In this document: positions 48,761 to 62,815 of the stretch, piece by piece
Layout of the letters: each line of letters starts with the position of its first letter
How positions within the stretch are numbered: position 1 is the first letter of the stretch
Assembly: GCA_963556255.1 (NCBI GenBank)
Contig: OY744604.1
Span: 28,401,599-28,465,598, forward strand
DNA length: 64,000 nucleotides
Origin: Allolobophora icterica
Lineage: Eukaryota > Annelida > Clitellata > Crassiclitellata > Lumbricidae
Reading direction: 5' to 3'
Notes under the pieces: model-generated
The model's input: the letters and a program-made list of their open reading frames with translations, nothing else
Told to the model about the DNA's origin: nothing
Databases searched by the model: none
Position numbers and translations under genes: made by a program

Positions 48761-49075
48761 ATATATGCAAGAAGAGTCTCTGAATGGAAGTCTTGAAGAA
48801 GCTCTTACAACACATTCTGGATGAACTAACTAAATGCCCAACGAACGAATAATTTATATATATATATATACGAATTTGTGTAAGCATGCATGTAAGTCTG
48901 TATAGGGTTGAATATTTCGTAGCACTTTGAATGGCTTTTCGAAACCGGTATATTCTTGCCTCCTGTGTCTTCTTTAAAAAGCAATTATTATTCTGCGATT
49001 GTAAATTTAAATGTGTGTTCATTTACAAACAACCGTTGAACTTTCACATCGGAGCTGTTGTTGTTGCTTTTTAAG

Positions 49076-49745
49076 GCAACTGCGCCGAACACTGCATAGA
49101 AATGGTTGACAACTACCTGTCGTGGACGTTGCCTGGGGTTGGGCGCCCATTGGTCTTCATGGCCGTTCAGGGCACCGTTTTGTTCTTCATTCTCTTCATA
49201 ATCGAAATCGACATCGTCGGATGTCTATTCAAGGTGATGACCCCGAACCGAGTGAGTCCAGCCTTGTTCACAGCAGACTCTGATGTTTTCCATGAGCGAC
49301 AGCGCATCCAGTCGAATCCGATACAGGAACTCGTCAATACGGACCCAGTCATCATGCATGATCTGACGAAGCTATATGGAAACTTTGTGGCCGTAAACCA
49401 CTTGAGTATCGGAATCTCTCAGAAGGAATGCTTCGGTCTCCTGGGCGTCAATGGAGCCGGAAAGACGACCGTCTTCAAGATGCTGACTGGAGAAATCCGG
49501 CCATCCTTCGGAAGCGCCTATATTGCTGGGATAAGCGTCCAAGACGACCTTCCACAGGTGCGTCAGAAGATCGGTTACTGTGCTCAGTTTGACTCCCTCA
49601 TCGACCAGATGACTGTTCACGAGACTCTCTGGATGTACGCATGCGCACACGGAATTCCGGCTCAGGTTCGAAAAGAGGTCATCGACCGACTCATTGAACG
49701 TTTGACTCTGAAGCCATACATTAAAAAACTGGCTGGAAATCTCAG
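49076..49745 (+). CDS. ABCA3-like: ABCA3-like transporter, exon 17 (TM12, NBD2 Walker A and Q-loop)
   Basis: This is a 670-nt exon after GCTTTTTAAG, phase 1 in and 2 out. It encodes a cysteine-rich start, the last membrane segment (LVFMAVQGTVLFFILFI), a linker, and NBD2 with VIMHDLTKLYG, Walker A GVNGAGKTTVFKMLTGE and Q-loop IGYCAQFDSLIDQMTVHETL. It ends inside the signature motif; the next exon completes [10 protein letters not shown]. Confidence 0.94.
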
Positions 49746-50067
49746 GTGAATCTGAACATACGCTGTTAAAATTCAAGTGCGTGATGAGAAATGTAAAAAT
49801 CGGTTTAGGAATATATAGTCTTGTAATTGTAATTGTAATTGTAATTACGACTAGTTATAAAGCATCTTTGGTACCAAGCTACTTCTAGAATGCTTTACAC
49901 ATATTCTGTAAGCTTATACAGCGCAATTCTCGATACCCTCCCGGTCTTTAACCGTTACCTCGTCTTCCCTTTTCATGTATTACCTTATTTTCCTGTTGGA
50001 ACTTTTTTTACCTAACCATACCCTTACGTTTTAACAATTTAAAATAGTATAGCATATCTAAATTGCG

Positions 50068-50345
50068 TGTCCTGTATTGTATTGTATTGTATTGTATTGT
50101 ATTGTATTTAAACATTTATAAAGCGCCTCTAGTAGGGTGAACCGTTCAGAAGCGCTCCCAGTGCGCAAGGCCACAAGAAAAGAAATAGGTTTTTAGAAAG
50201 GCAAAAGAACACGACATGTTACCAATTAACATTTGAGAGCGAGTAGACGGAGACTGTGTAGTCCAGAGAGAGGGTCCAATTGAGGCAAAATATCGGGACT
50301 TCGCCATAGCTGTTCTAGTATAAGGAACTAGAAGATCCAGTCTGT
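50068..50345 (-). mobile_element. L2-like LINE 3' fragment with TTGTA tail (ABCA intron 17)
   Basis: A TGTAT/TTGTA array (50072-50107) is followed by sequence parallel to 46026-46330 (AAGCGC, CAGAAGCGCTCCCAGTGCG, GTAGTCCAGAGAGAGGG). It is read on the minus strand and broken by stops. Confidence 0.65.
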
Positions 50346-50372
50346 AGAAGTATTGTGTTACGTTGTTGGTAG

Positions 50373-50543
50373 TGGTGGAAACAAGCGTAAGTTATGCGTG
50401 GCCGTTGCGTTGATGGGAAATCCAGCGGTCCTCTTCCTCGATGAACCGACAACGGGCGACGATCCAGAAGCCAGAAGACACGTCTGGAATACTCTGGTCG
50501 CCGCACGAAACGCCGGCGCCACCATCATACTCTCGTCGCACAG
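50373..50543 (+). CDS. ABCA3-like: ABCA3-like transporter, exon 18 (NBD2 signature, Walker B)
   Basis: The acceptor is GTTGTTGGTAG and the donor GTACAT, phase 2 in and out. It completes the signature [16 protein letters not shown] and encodes Walker B and D-loop [17 protein letters not shown]. The residue after the D-loop glycine is Asp where family members usually have Met. It ends ILSSH, the start of the H-loop. Confidence 0.93.
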
Positions 50544-50862
50544 GTACATCCACATCTTCCAAGTACTGGTCCTTATACTCAAGTTCCTAAGATATCGTAT
50601 AATCATGGATATCTCTTGATTTTATTAATACACTAATTAATTAATTAAACCATCTGTCGACATAATTCGTTCGTTCGTTCGTTCGTTGGGTTTTAGTCAT
50701 TTCGTTTAGTAAATGTGTAAGTCCCTAGTTCAATATATCTATGCAGAAACGCTTCCCGCATAATTTCATATAAACATACACACCTATACACCTACATACG
50801 TGCATTCATTAATATATATATATATATATATATATTATTTGTGATGTCCTTTGTTATGCAAG

Positions 50863-51298
50863 CATGGAAGAATGCGAAGCCATTTGTACTCGGATGGGAA
50901 TCCTCGTCAACGGTCGCTTCCTCTGTCTTGGGAGCCTCCAGCACCTCAAGGATACGTTCAGCGAAGGATACACGCTCATCATCAAGCTCCAGCGCTCAGT
51001 CGACAAAGAAAATCTACAGGACCGGATTGAGAAACTGAAGACTTTCATAAGCCAAAAGTTCCCAGAGAGTGTCATCAAGGACATTCACGAGAACCTTCTT
51101 TATTACCAGATCAAGACGCGAATTTTTAAGTGGTCTGAAATTTTTGGGATCATGGAGAAGGCGAAGGTGACGTACCAGATCGAGGATTATTCGGTGGGAC
51201 AGACGACTCTCGAGCAGCTGTTCATCAGATTTGCCCGTCTGCAGATCATTCGTCAAATTCTTCCGCTTCAAAACGCGCCAATAACTGATCTGATCTAG
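50863..51298 (+). CDS. ABCA3-like: ABCA3-like transporter, exon 19 (C-terminus)
   Basis: The acceptor is TTATGCAAG. It completes the H-loop (SMEECEAICTRMGILVNGRF) and encodes the ABCA C-terminal domain, with a VGQTTLEQLFIRFAR stretch where ABCA proteins carry a conserved C-terminal motif. The stop TAG is at 51296-51298. The total over all exons is divisible by three, which supports the whole model. No clear AATAAA was found just downstream. Confidence 0.93.
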
Positions 51299-51429
51299 TT
51301 TTTGCATTGTGAACCTACCTAAACATATTAAGATGAAGCTACTATAACTTTTATAATCCATCATTTAATCCTTATATTTTTCCTTAAATTCCCTGAGGTA
51401 TTGTGAATGGACATAGCGTCTACGTAAAC

Positions 51430-53070
51430 GTTAGTGGCCTACGTCCTTTACTTAAGCCGGTAGCAGATGGAAGGAGTTTGATGTCACTCCGGCCATGTTG
51501 CATAAAGAAAAAACTTAATCCGTTGCTTCTGGTTATTTTTGATAGATTTGTAGCTTCTTTCGCGCTGGTATATAATGCACAAGGCATCAACTGATGGCGC
51601 ACCATAATCAAACTGTAATCAGGTCAATATCAAACGTTTCGTTTCTCTCCAAACTTATTGAAAAGATTATTGCTTACCAACTTACTAATTGCCTTGAGGC
51701 AAATAACCTCCTTCCGGTCTTGCAATCTGGTTTCCGCAAGGCCAGTCTAAAGAGACCCTCTAAGTTCGTCTTCTTTCTGATAACTTCCGGGCTACAGATG
51801 GGTCGCAGTTTAGTTTCGTCGCCTTGTTTGACGTCAGCGCGGCAATTGATACCATTGGCCACGATATTCTCCTATTACGGTTCTCTGTTTCCTTTGGCCT
51901 TTCTGTCAATTTCCTAGGATGGCTGGGTCATGTTTCTTACATGAGCGTTCTTTCTATGTCGTGTATGTTTCTCCTCATAGGCCTCTGCCCCGTTCATAGG
52001 TCTCTGCCCCGTTCGGTCTGCCACAAGGCTCCGTCTTGGCCCTCTCCTCTAGATCACTTACACGACTGACATAATAGGTCATTCTGTAGGTCATCATATC
52101 GCTGCCCACACTATGCTGAGTAAGTCATGTGCCAATGGCGTCCATGCTTATCTGAACTGCCCGGCCCTAGGTGATGTAGCTACAGTGCGGACCATGAGCC
52201 GGGCTATGGATGTCCTGCTGGCCTGGATGTCGTCAAATCGTTTACGGCTCAACCCATCTAAAATTCAATTATTCTTGTTGGGCAGACGGCAGCAGCTCGG
52301 TAAGACTGACCTGAGTATTCTTGCTGCTGAGTTCCCTCACTAGTCCCTATAGTCCTATACCTTCTCGACCACTGTTCGAGACTGATGTGTCACGTTGGAT
52401 CAGGAACTAACCTTTGCCCGACATATCCGCCTGCTCTGCCGTGACTGATGTTCGCTCTACATTGGTCTTCCAATGGTGCGGATAGGATGTGTGGAGCGGT
52501 GTTTTTGGTTGGACGGTGCACCCTGTAGGGCGCATTCCAACGTTTGGCCATGTTTCTGGTTACATGTGTGACGTTTTTATTGCCTTCTCCTACAGCAGAC
52601 TATTATCTACAGTGTTTCTGCACTGATGTGGCCCTGCCTCCTGGGATCAGCCCCTGCTATTTTGAGAGAGCTTTGTTGTTCGAGGCCGCTGCTCCCTCCG
52701 CTCTGCTGCACAGAGTGAACTTCTTGTACCTTGCGGACGAAACACCGTGCTTGTTCTCTCGTTGACCCTACGGTCCGGAATGGGCTCCCGCTGGTTCTCC
52801 GCTTGCTGCCTGTGGTCTTTTCTTAAACGTTCTGTTTTCTTTTGCCGGGCCTGGGTCGGGAGCGCTTCTGAGCAATTACTTGAAGGACGATATATACTCT
52901 ATAATCAACTCCCATTGCAGATACGCCTGCTGCCTAAGAATAGTTCGCTTGTTTTTATTAGTTACTTAAGTCCAGTTTATATCCGCCGGGATTGGACTGG
53001 GAGCGCTTCCGAGTAGGTAACTTGAGGGATCGCTATATTAAATGTTTAAAATGAATGAATGAATATGAAG
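51430..53070 (+). mobile_element. CR1/L2-like LINE, decayed
   Basis: Frames in order: SNVSFLSKLIEKIIAYQLTN (about 51615, RT start), ALFDVSAAIDTIGHDILL (about 51825, RT motif), WMSSNRLRLNPSKIQLFLLG (about 52230), and C-terminal pieces near 52640-52860. It ends with GCTATATTAAATG and an AATGAATG tail. Frameshifts make it inactive. It starts about 130 bp after the ABCA stop. Confidence 0.82.
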
Positions 53071-54089
<1,019 letters not shown>

Positions 54090-54105
54090 GAACAAGGCAC
54101 TAAAG

Positions 54106-54300
54106 CAGAGGTGGGCAAACTAAGGCCCACGGGCCAGATCCGGCCCGCCAACACTTTTTATCCAGCCCGCACAATTCCTGAGAAAATTAAACTACAAATC
54201 ACAAAATTCAGACCGCGAGAAGTTTTACATGTTTTACTCAGATGGGACTGCTTTCTTACTTACTTTTCTGCTCTCGTCTTTCATAATAACTCTAGGTATT
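54106..54300 (+). mobile_element. hAT-type element end
   Basis: CAGAGGTGGGCAAACTAAGG followed by CCCACGGGCCAGATCCGGCCC is the typical start of many hAT elements. Only a short stretch is present and no opposite end was identified. Confidence 0.6.
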
Positions 54301-54629
54301 AACCCTGCCGATCTGCCTCAGTTCCGCACCCAATGGCGTTTACCAATGACTTCATATTACGCATAGATAATTAGGAATAAAATAATGACGTCATAAACAA
54401 GACAAAAGCCTTAAAAAGCACAACAGTTTAAAATATGTTGCAGTTAAATTGAAAGGATTTAACTTTGCTACTGATATATCGGTGTTGATGCTGCTGATTA
54501 TTAAGTGACAAAAGTCGTTTGAACTCCTGATAGATTATGGATTCTCTAGGAAAGTTATTTTACCACAATGACCTAACCAAGTGAATCTACACATAATCGC
54601 CGAGGAAATTCGTATGCTTTTATCATGCT

Positions 54630-55195
54630 ATCATGCTATCAACCCGCTCCACCCGATCATCGTCCTATCTTAGTCTTTCTCGACCCCCAGTCACTAATCA
54701 CCTCAAGTTCTCCAACCGAGCCATATCCAACACAGCACCACGCCTCTGGAATGATCTTCCCCCTGAATTGCGCAGATTCTCAGTGCCTCCATCATCATTG
54801 CAACCTGTCCTTCATCCTCCTCCTCATATTCCTCTATCTATCACCCCACGGGCTTTCAACTCAAAATTGGAGTCTCACCTTTTCAAGTACTCCTACCCTG
54901 ACTCATCTGATCCTCCGCCTTCCGATTCTTCTCGCCGTAAGCGACACCCGCCTGACAGCTGCTCTGCCTCTCCTGATCTGGTACCCTGGAAATCGGACTT
55001 GGACTTCTTTTGGACTCCTCTCTGGAACCGCCTCTGATTTGGTTTGGCCTTCTGGAAATCGGACTTGGACATCTTTTGGACCACTCTCTGGAAAATCCTC
55101 TCTGATTTGACGTAGCGCTCGTGAATAGGCTGGTGCCCTGCGTTTGGCCTTCGAGTGGCGCTTTAGAAGTTTGGAGATTACGATTACGATTACGA
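54630..55195 (+). mobile_element. L2-like LINE 3' end inserted in the duplicated block
   Basis: A frame encodes APRLWNDLPPELRRF and FNSKLESHLFKYSY, the usual C-terminus of L2/CR1-type ORF2. Direct repeats of AATCGGACTTGGAC follow, and the end is TTTGGAGATTACGATTACGA. A related tail lies at 63050-63320. Confidence 0.82.
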
Positions 55196-56104
55196 TCATA
55201 ATTGTTTAGCTTTGAACTTTATGATTGATGAATTTTAGTAATTTATTCTAAGTATGCCTGAACTCGCTACATCCGTTCATGTCAATAAACTCATCTATTA
55301 ACTGTGCATTTGGCGGTAGCGTTTTAAAGCTTTCTTATCCCGATTCTTACCTTTAACCGCTCAACGAATATGTTGACGACATCATACGCATCTTTCGCTA
55401 GTGCATCATAAATGGAGAGATAGCCACACTAGAAGACACAGAGACACACACACACAGACTGATAGACCGACAGCTGGATATGTACAGATAGAGAAAGAGG
55501 CAATTAAGCAGAGAGACGGACACACAGTTAGACAGTGTCTCACATACATGCTCATTATCACTGAATCAATATAAAATTATCGATGAATCAATCAATGATT
55601 CAAATTGCGAATCAATCAGTCAATCACACAGTCGACCAGTCGGGAAATGTTGAGTGGCATGCGAACTCGCTGTGTTTCTGTATTGCTTTCCGTAAAGTCT
55701 ATGGTCTCATTGGGTATCAAGAGATAAGAGCAGTATCATGAGAGCTGAGATGTCCACTGAATACAAATGGCATTTAACATTTCTTAGCACTACATTAGGC
55801 CTACATTATATAACAGCACATATCGCGTCCTGTGTTCCACTCTCATTGCAACATAATTTATGCAAATGAAAAACCGCTGTCGAGCCGTCTGGAAAACCGT
55901 CTACGTTATAACTAACTTGATCAGAGCCATCATACTGTCATTCTTCAAGGGTAAAGGAAGTCGTGTAGATTGTAAAGCCCCCGCTGTTTAACCCCACCCC
56001 ATTTCCCTGGGAAAATGTTTTCTTAACCTGAAGATGTTTTCTTAACGAGGATCAAAAAGCGCTTTTTACAACTGGGGCGCATAGAACAGTGCATTCTCTA
56101 CTTA

Positions 56105-56200
56105 CTTACTTAGTACCTAGTCCTTCCCGTGCAGAGCTGCACATCGGGCAACGCAGTTCCTCCATTCTTCTCTGTCCTTCGCCACCTCAACCTTTCTCTA
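56105..56200 (-). mobile_element. Fragment of the dispersed repeat also seen at 11715
   Basis: CTTACTTAG, CCTTCCCGTGCAGAGCTGCA and CGGGCAACGCAGTTCCTC match the reverse complement of the unit at about 11840-11910. Confidence 0.7.
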
Positions 56201-56469
56201 CTAGAAGCTGGTTTATTGTGGAAGATTGGGTGCGGAAGGACTGTAAACTATCCCCAGACGTGTTCATGCCGCTGATGGACCAGATGACGGAGCATGATAC
56301 TGTTGCCGAAATGACACGCAGGCGCATGCAATTTATTGGAATTTCTCTTATGACCTTGAATTTGACGATAATGCTTTGCCTTGGACACGGTAACGCTCCG
56401 GAGAGGGTATGACTAGAACATGATGGTGATGATGGCGACGATGATGATGATTATGAGAAGAAGGTGATG

Positions 56470-56775
56470 ATGAAGAAGAAAATGATGACGATGAAGAAGA
56501 AGAAGAAGAAGAAGAAGAAGAAGAAGAAGAAGAAGAAGGAGAAGGAGAAGGAGAAGGAGAAGGAGAAGGAGAAGGAGAAGGAGAAGGAGAAGGAGAAGGA
56601 GAAGAGGAAGCGGATGAGGAAGAGAAAGACGAAGGGGAAGACGAAGAGGGATAGGGAGAGGAAGAGGGAAAGAGAGAGGGAGAGCGAGAGAGAGAAGGAG
56701 AAGGAGAAGAAGAAGAAGAAGAAGAAGAAGAAGAAGAAGAAGAAGAAGAAAAAGAAGAAGAAAAAAAAGAAGATC
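56470..56775. repeat. (GAA)/(GAGAAG) purine microsatellite
   Basis: About 300 bp of purine repeat has replaced or interrupted the 3' part of the adjacent reverse transcriptase. The poly-Leu end of the 340-residue minus-strand frame comes from this array. Confidence 0.93.
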
Positions 56776-56779
56776 ATGA

Positions 56780-57600
56780 CTCCTCCATATCCTTTTGAGA
56801 TCCGTAGCTACTGCATAACCCTTTGCCAAACGTGTTCTGATCTCTGTACCACAACCGCTGTTTTCATCAATCGTTGAACCCAAATACGTAAATCTGTCCA
56901 CCTGTTCTAGTTCCTCCTGGTTAATCCTAATTGTACATTTGGTTTCTGTTGTTGTCATAACTTTCGTCTTTCCTATATTAATCTGCATCCCAAATTTCTT
57001 TCCTGTCCTGTCTAGTTTCTCTATCAACAGCTGTAATTCACTCTCCGAGTTTGTCAGTAATGCAATGTCATCGGCGTACTGTAAGTTTGTCAACCGTCTC
57101 CCCCCTATCTGTATTCCTCCCTCAAATCCCTCTAAAGTTTCCCTCATCACTCTCTCCGCCAAGATGTTGAACAAACTTGGGGACAAGACGCAACCCTGTC
57201 TCACTCCCCGTCTGACTCTGAATTCTTTCGATAGCATTTCTGCCACTTTGACTCTTGCTTTTTGTTTCTTATACAGTTGTGCAAGCAAATTTATGATATG
57301 CCCTGGGAACCCCATTTCGATCATTGTTGTCCAAAGTGTTTCATGAGCCATTGAGTCAGAAGCTTTTTTTAAATCAACGAAACACATAAAAAGGGGTTGT
57401 TGGTGCTCATTTGCTTTTTGCATAATAATTCGCAAATTTGTTATCTGGTCTCTAGTTCCTCTGGCTCTCCTGAAACCAGCCTGTTCCTCTCTGCCACCTC
57501 TGATTCTGTCTGGTTCCTTATTCTTCCCAAAATGATCCTTAGGCCTAGTATAATTTTACTGAGGCCACTGTTCTGTAATTCGAGCATAGTCTGATATCCC
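56780..57600 (-). mobile_element. RTE-like LINE reverse transcriptase
   Basis: The minus strand encodes IMQKANEHQQPLFMCFVDLK and KASDSMAHETLW, then VRQGCVLSPSLFNI, then LTNLQYADDIALLTNSESEL with the catalytic YADD box, and RFTYLGSTIDENSGCGTEI. These are the RT blocks of RTE-type LINEs in order. The 5' part (57440-57600) is frameshifted. The 3' end stops at the purine array. Confidence 0.9.
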
Positions 57601-58925
57601 CTTTTTTTGGATTGGCTTTTGGATAAAACAGTTTGTCGACATATGGTATTTAGCCACCGGCAGCATCAATTCAATGCAATAACCCGGTATGATAACAAAC
57701 ATTGTCGTTTTTTCTTGTAATCTTTGTATTAAAACCGGTGCAATAATCAGGTTATTTTACATACCCGGTTATTGTCACTTACTTACTCTACAATTCACTG
57801 ATTTTGCGGAACTTTTTTTCTTACTGTAATGTAGCTATGATGACTTACCTTCTTACTGCACGATTAATTTGTATTGTGTGCAAGTCACCATTTCGTGCAA
57901 GAAAAAGGTAGGGGAGAGTTGCCTCAAATGGACCGTTGCCTTATTTGGACCACAGCCGATTTACACCCTATATAGATACCCAATTAACCTCGTTTTCAAC
58001 TGTTGTATTCTTGCGCAGTTGAATATTGATCGTATCGACTTAGGCAGTTTTACGGAATACTAAACATTTATTAAATTGCGGTTAAAACTCTATTTCGTGT
58101 AGTTCTGATCTATTTTTAGCCGTACCGGACAACGAGGATACACATTTAAGATCAGCTTTTAAAAATGTAATAAGATTTGTTTTAGTTATAGCCAGGTTTC
58201 ATGTTTGAACGACAATAAGTGATTTTAGGCTAATACTGACGTGGGTTAAACTATTGCAGTGTAAGCAGAAGTAGTCCGTGTTGCCTGGAATGGACCACAC
58301 TTAGTTTCCTGAATTGGACCCATAATTTGGGGTGGTCCATTTAAGGACACCGGCACTTGCAATGTTATACTCTGCTTCAGGTGATAATTTATATGACGAT
58401 AAGTTCCGCTGGGTTGTATTATGTCGAACAACATTTTCTTTCAGTTGTATATGTAGATGTCTACGAGTGAAAGAAAATGCGGGACTGCTTGATAATGATG
58501 TGTTGCTCTGTGCAAACTGTGTGTAATTCCTCTAAGTAGGCCCGTATTAATTGTTAAGTGTTAGACTCAAAATAGTTGTAACTAAGCATTAATAAAAGAC
58601 TTAACTAATCATTTAGTCGTTATTAATTAGCCTATAGTTAACTATGTAGTCTATATTTAACAAGTGATTCTGACAATGTTCACCTAATTAGTTTACTGGC
58701 AGTGGTTATGTTAGTCATATATTAAGTTGATTTCTACTACTTTTATAGTATTCTGACAGTTAGATACAGACGCCTTTGTTGCATGTTTTAGACAATAAGT
58801 GTTGTAAAACGTTTAAAATGTTTTCTTATTGCAAATTATCTTTAAAAAACATCTTTAAAATAATATGTCCCATTCAGGGCAACTGGTCCAATCAAGGACA
58901 CCATGTGGTCCATTTAAGGAAACAG
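57601..58925. other. Gene-free stretch with scattered GGACCA/TGGTCC motifs
   Basis: No gene is supported. Near-repeats of AATGGACCA and TGGTCCATTTAAGGA occur around 57925, 57952, 58285, 58308, 58330, 58885 and 58905 in both orientations, suggesting decayed terminal or internal repeats of a DNA transposon. Confidence 0.45.
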
Positions 58926-60450
<1,525 letters not shown>

Positions 60451-60458
60451 GCCGTCCC

Positions 60459-60569
60459 ACTTCCAGATGACCCTCACTTTTACGCCACTTCCAGACGACC
60501 CTCACTTTGAAGCCACCTCCAAACGAACCCCACTCTTACGCCACCTCCGGATGACCCCCTTCCTACTCC
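60459..60569. repeat. Minisatellite, four 28-bp units
   Basis: Four imperfect units with ACTTCCAGACGACCCTCACT-like sequence begin at 60459, 60487, 60515 and 60543. Confidence 0.85.
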
Positions 60570-61664
60570 ATGTCACTTGACATGACATGCTGGTACGAGT
60601 GCTTGATAAGAAACCACAGTTACAGAATTTAATCTGGAATGGCACGATCTAATATACAATTTGTAAGAACAAGAGAAGCATCGGCATATAGACACAGAGA
60701 CTGAGATTTCAGATTTGTGCTGAGGATACGATGCTAGGAGGCACTTTAATGCTAAACAATATCGCGTCGTATTCTGTCTCATTGTGGGTTGGCTATAGTT
60801 AGTGTCTGACCTTATGAGCCAGCTCATCCCTCCATCCTTGCATAACAAGTAAATTAGTACTAGTACAAGCTAAAAGGCCAATCTCTTAGAACGGATTGTT
60901 GTCGGTCTATGCGTTTCTACTGGCGTATTCCTCCGCGTTTCTAAGTCGTATCTACAGTTCTGGCTAGGGAGCCGACATACTCCAGCTACTAAGTAGCACA
61001 CACATTCTTGACTCAAAACATCAATAGGCCTACCGCATTGCCATGTTAGAACATTTCCTCACAATCCTCTTAACTATGATGATTCCTACATGTGATTCGG
61101 GCGAGTTCAATTAGGTCTATTTTACATTCGGGACGAAGATCTAGGGAGGTTTGGGGATAATATAAAATATGCGGGTGAAATTTCAGTCTGCATCTTCTGT
61201 ACACGCAAACTTTATGAAGTGACTTAATAGTATTCGTGTTTATTAACAAGCTCACTGAACAATCGCAGAAAGTTACATTGAAACAATTGAAACATGACGG
61301 TGCACCTATAAAGATTTTAATAGCAGACGTCTTGGCAGCCTTCAAGCCGCCCGCTCATTTCACTGCGTGAAGTGGAAGGCTGAGTCGAGTTTGAACGGGC
61401 TTGAGGGTATTGAACCGCGACTTTTCAAGATCTAATGCTCTTCAGGCCAGAGTGCTACCATTCATTCTACCCCTCCTTCCGTCAATATCTCAGCATGCAG
61501 TGAATTAATAACATGAGAAGTTCATTAAAATTCTATGCAGCTTATAGTATTTATCTGATTCCATACTATCCTTTCTTTATTAACGCAGAAATTCCTCAGT
61601 AGGCCTAAGTGTTTTAAATTGCAAATATGTTTAAATTTGTTGCACCGTCTTAAGAGTAACTCCG
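60570..61664. other. Gene-free stretch
   Basis: Nothing coding is supported. Around 61385-61475 the minus strand has tRNA-like A and B box resemblance (GGTAGCACTCTGG and CGGTTCAATACCC), possibly another SINE piece. Confidence 0.35.
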
Positions 61665-61966
61665 ACTCGTGTGGGACAGGGTTAAACGAGTACAGACTTC
61701 TGTGTCGCATATGCTTGCATACAAAGAACTATTTGGCGCCTGTCTAAATAAAATAAAATCGTTTGTTTAGCACGATGAAATCTAATTTTTAGGATCAATG
61801 CGCTAGTGCGAATGTTGAGCGACGAACGTCGTCTAATGGAATAGCATTGCAGGCGAACTTAAAAGTTCTCCGCAGAAAACTTCAACTTTCTAGATCGCAC
61901 ATAATTTTCTCATTAAGATTATTTTAAATTGTTGAATTATAGAGCAGATGAAAGCCTTCTGAATAG

Positions 61967-61975
61967 TTTAAAAGG
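61967..61975 (+). promoter_or_regulatory. TATA-like element of the third EGF-like gene copy
   Basis: TTTAAAAGG lies about 47 bp upstream of the ATG, as in the left-arm gene. Homology with the palindrome arms begins at about 61665 (CGACTCGTGT) and covers the upstream region, here with a single 61-bp unit. Confidence 0.5.
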
Positions 61976-62021
61976 CGCCATACCTGCTTCACTGCGCATC
62001 TTCAGCGTCCGTATCACTACA

Positions 62022-62123
62022 ATGGCAACTGGTCAGATCTTCTGGATCGTCTTGACCTGCGTGGCTGTTCTATCGACCTCATTCGCAAGCCCATTGCGCA
62101 GCTGTTCAGATGAGACATGCCAG
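62022..62123 (+). CDS. Third EGF-like gene copy, exon 1 (signal peptide)
   Basis: It encodes MATGQIFWIVLTCVAVL and a CSDETC segment, ending CAG|GTATCT at phase 0, the same length (102 nt) as the two palindrome copies. The conserved start, length and donor suggest a maintained gene or a recent copy. No EGF exons were found in the 1.9 kb that remain in the window, so the gene is partial here or truncated. Confidence 0.7.
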
Positions 62124-62425
62124 GTATCTTTATTACTGTCATATCATACCGTACTTGAGCAAATAAGTATGCTTTTATGTCTGTATATATGTATGCATGT
62201 AAGCTTATGTATGTGTGCCTGCTTATGGATATTAACATGTCGCCGTTTTAGTATTATAACTCACTAAGGCTTTGCACTCTTTACCAAAAGTAAAGGTAAT
62301 TAAGAATAACAATTTCGTGTCGAACCAAATCATGCTCGGATAACTATAAAAGTTGATACCTTAATTCCATTCTATGTATTACAGCACATACATTATAGTT
62401 TTGTTTCTTACTTTGCTTCGTGAAG

Positions 62426-62503
62426 CTGCAAGCTTTAAAGGAGGTGAAAATATTGGAGCATACTGTCAGCGGAAGTTCCTCGGGAGATGAAACAACACAA
62501 AAT
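62426..62503 (+). pseudogene. Third EGF-like gene copy, exon 2-like segment
   Basis: After TGCTTCGTGAAG it reads LQALKEVKILEHTVSGSSSG, matching exon 2 of the other copies. The donors available here (GTGAAA at 62442, GTATGT at 62504) give phase 0, whereas the other copies use phase 1 to join the EGF exon. The preceding intron segment (about 62226-62370) is repeated at about 62524-62667, and the homology then ends at a hAT-like element. It may be decayed. Confidence 0.45.
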
Positions 62504-62667
62504 GTATGTATGCATGCATTCTAGACATTAACATGGTGCCGTTTCAGCATTATAACTCACAACATCGTTGCAGTCTTTAGCCAAAGTAGAGTAAAATTAA
62601 TAAAGAACAACAATTTCATGTTGAAGCAAATAATGCTCGGATAATTAGAAAAGTTGATACTATAATG

Positions 62668-62815
62668 CAGAGGTTCTTAAATGGTATGTCGCGACACTCT
62701 AGTGTGTCGCGACACTCTAGTGTGTCGCGAATCGACCAGCAGCGTGTCGCGTAAACGTGGCGTGTCGTCGGTGTGTCGCGAAAAATTGGTGAGTCGCGAA
62801 TTCTCACAGCCTACG
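62668..62815. mobile_element. hAT-like element start with GTGTCGCGA array
   Basis: CAGAGGTTCTTAAATGGTAT resembles hAT terminal repeats. It is followed by about six GTGTCGCGA-like motifs. It interrupts the third EGF-like copy. Confidence 0.5.

Larger units (their letters stand above)
46923..49075 (+). other. ABCA intron 16
   Basis: This intron holds a minus-strand LINE C-terminal fragment (47254-47553) and a TA/TG microsatellite (48560-48760). Nothing else coding is supported; the frame at 47710-47922 is unrecognised. Confidence 0.5.
54360..56345 (+). repeat. Downstream copy of the directly duplicated block
   Basis: It matches 16120-17480. This copy lacks the hAT MITE but carries a LINE tail (about 54630-55195) and a repeat fragment (about 56105-56200) that the upstream copy lacks. 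Each copy therefore shows the empty site of an insertion in the other. Confidence 0.85.

Noticed and set aside
56413..57435. A single intact 340-residue protein
   Set aside because: Only the N-terminal 220 or so residues are reverse transcriptase; the rest is translation of a purine microsatellite, so it is a broken LINE.
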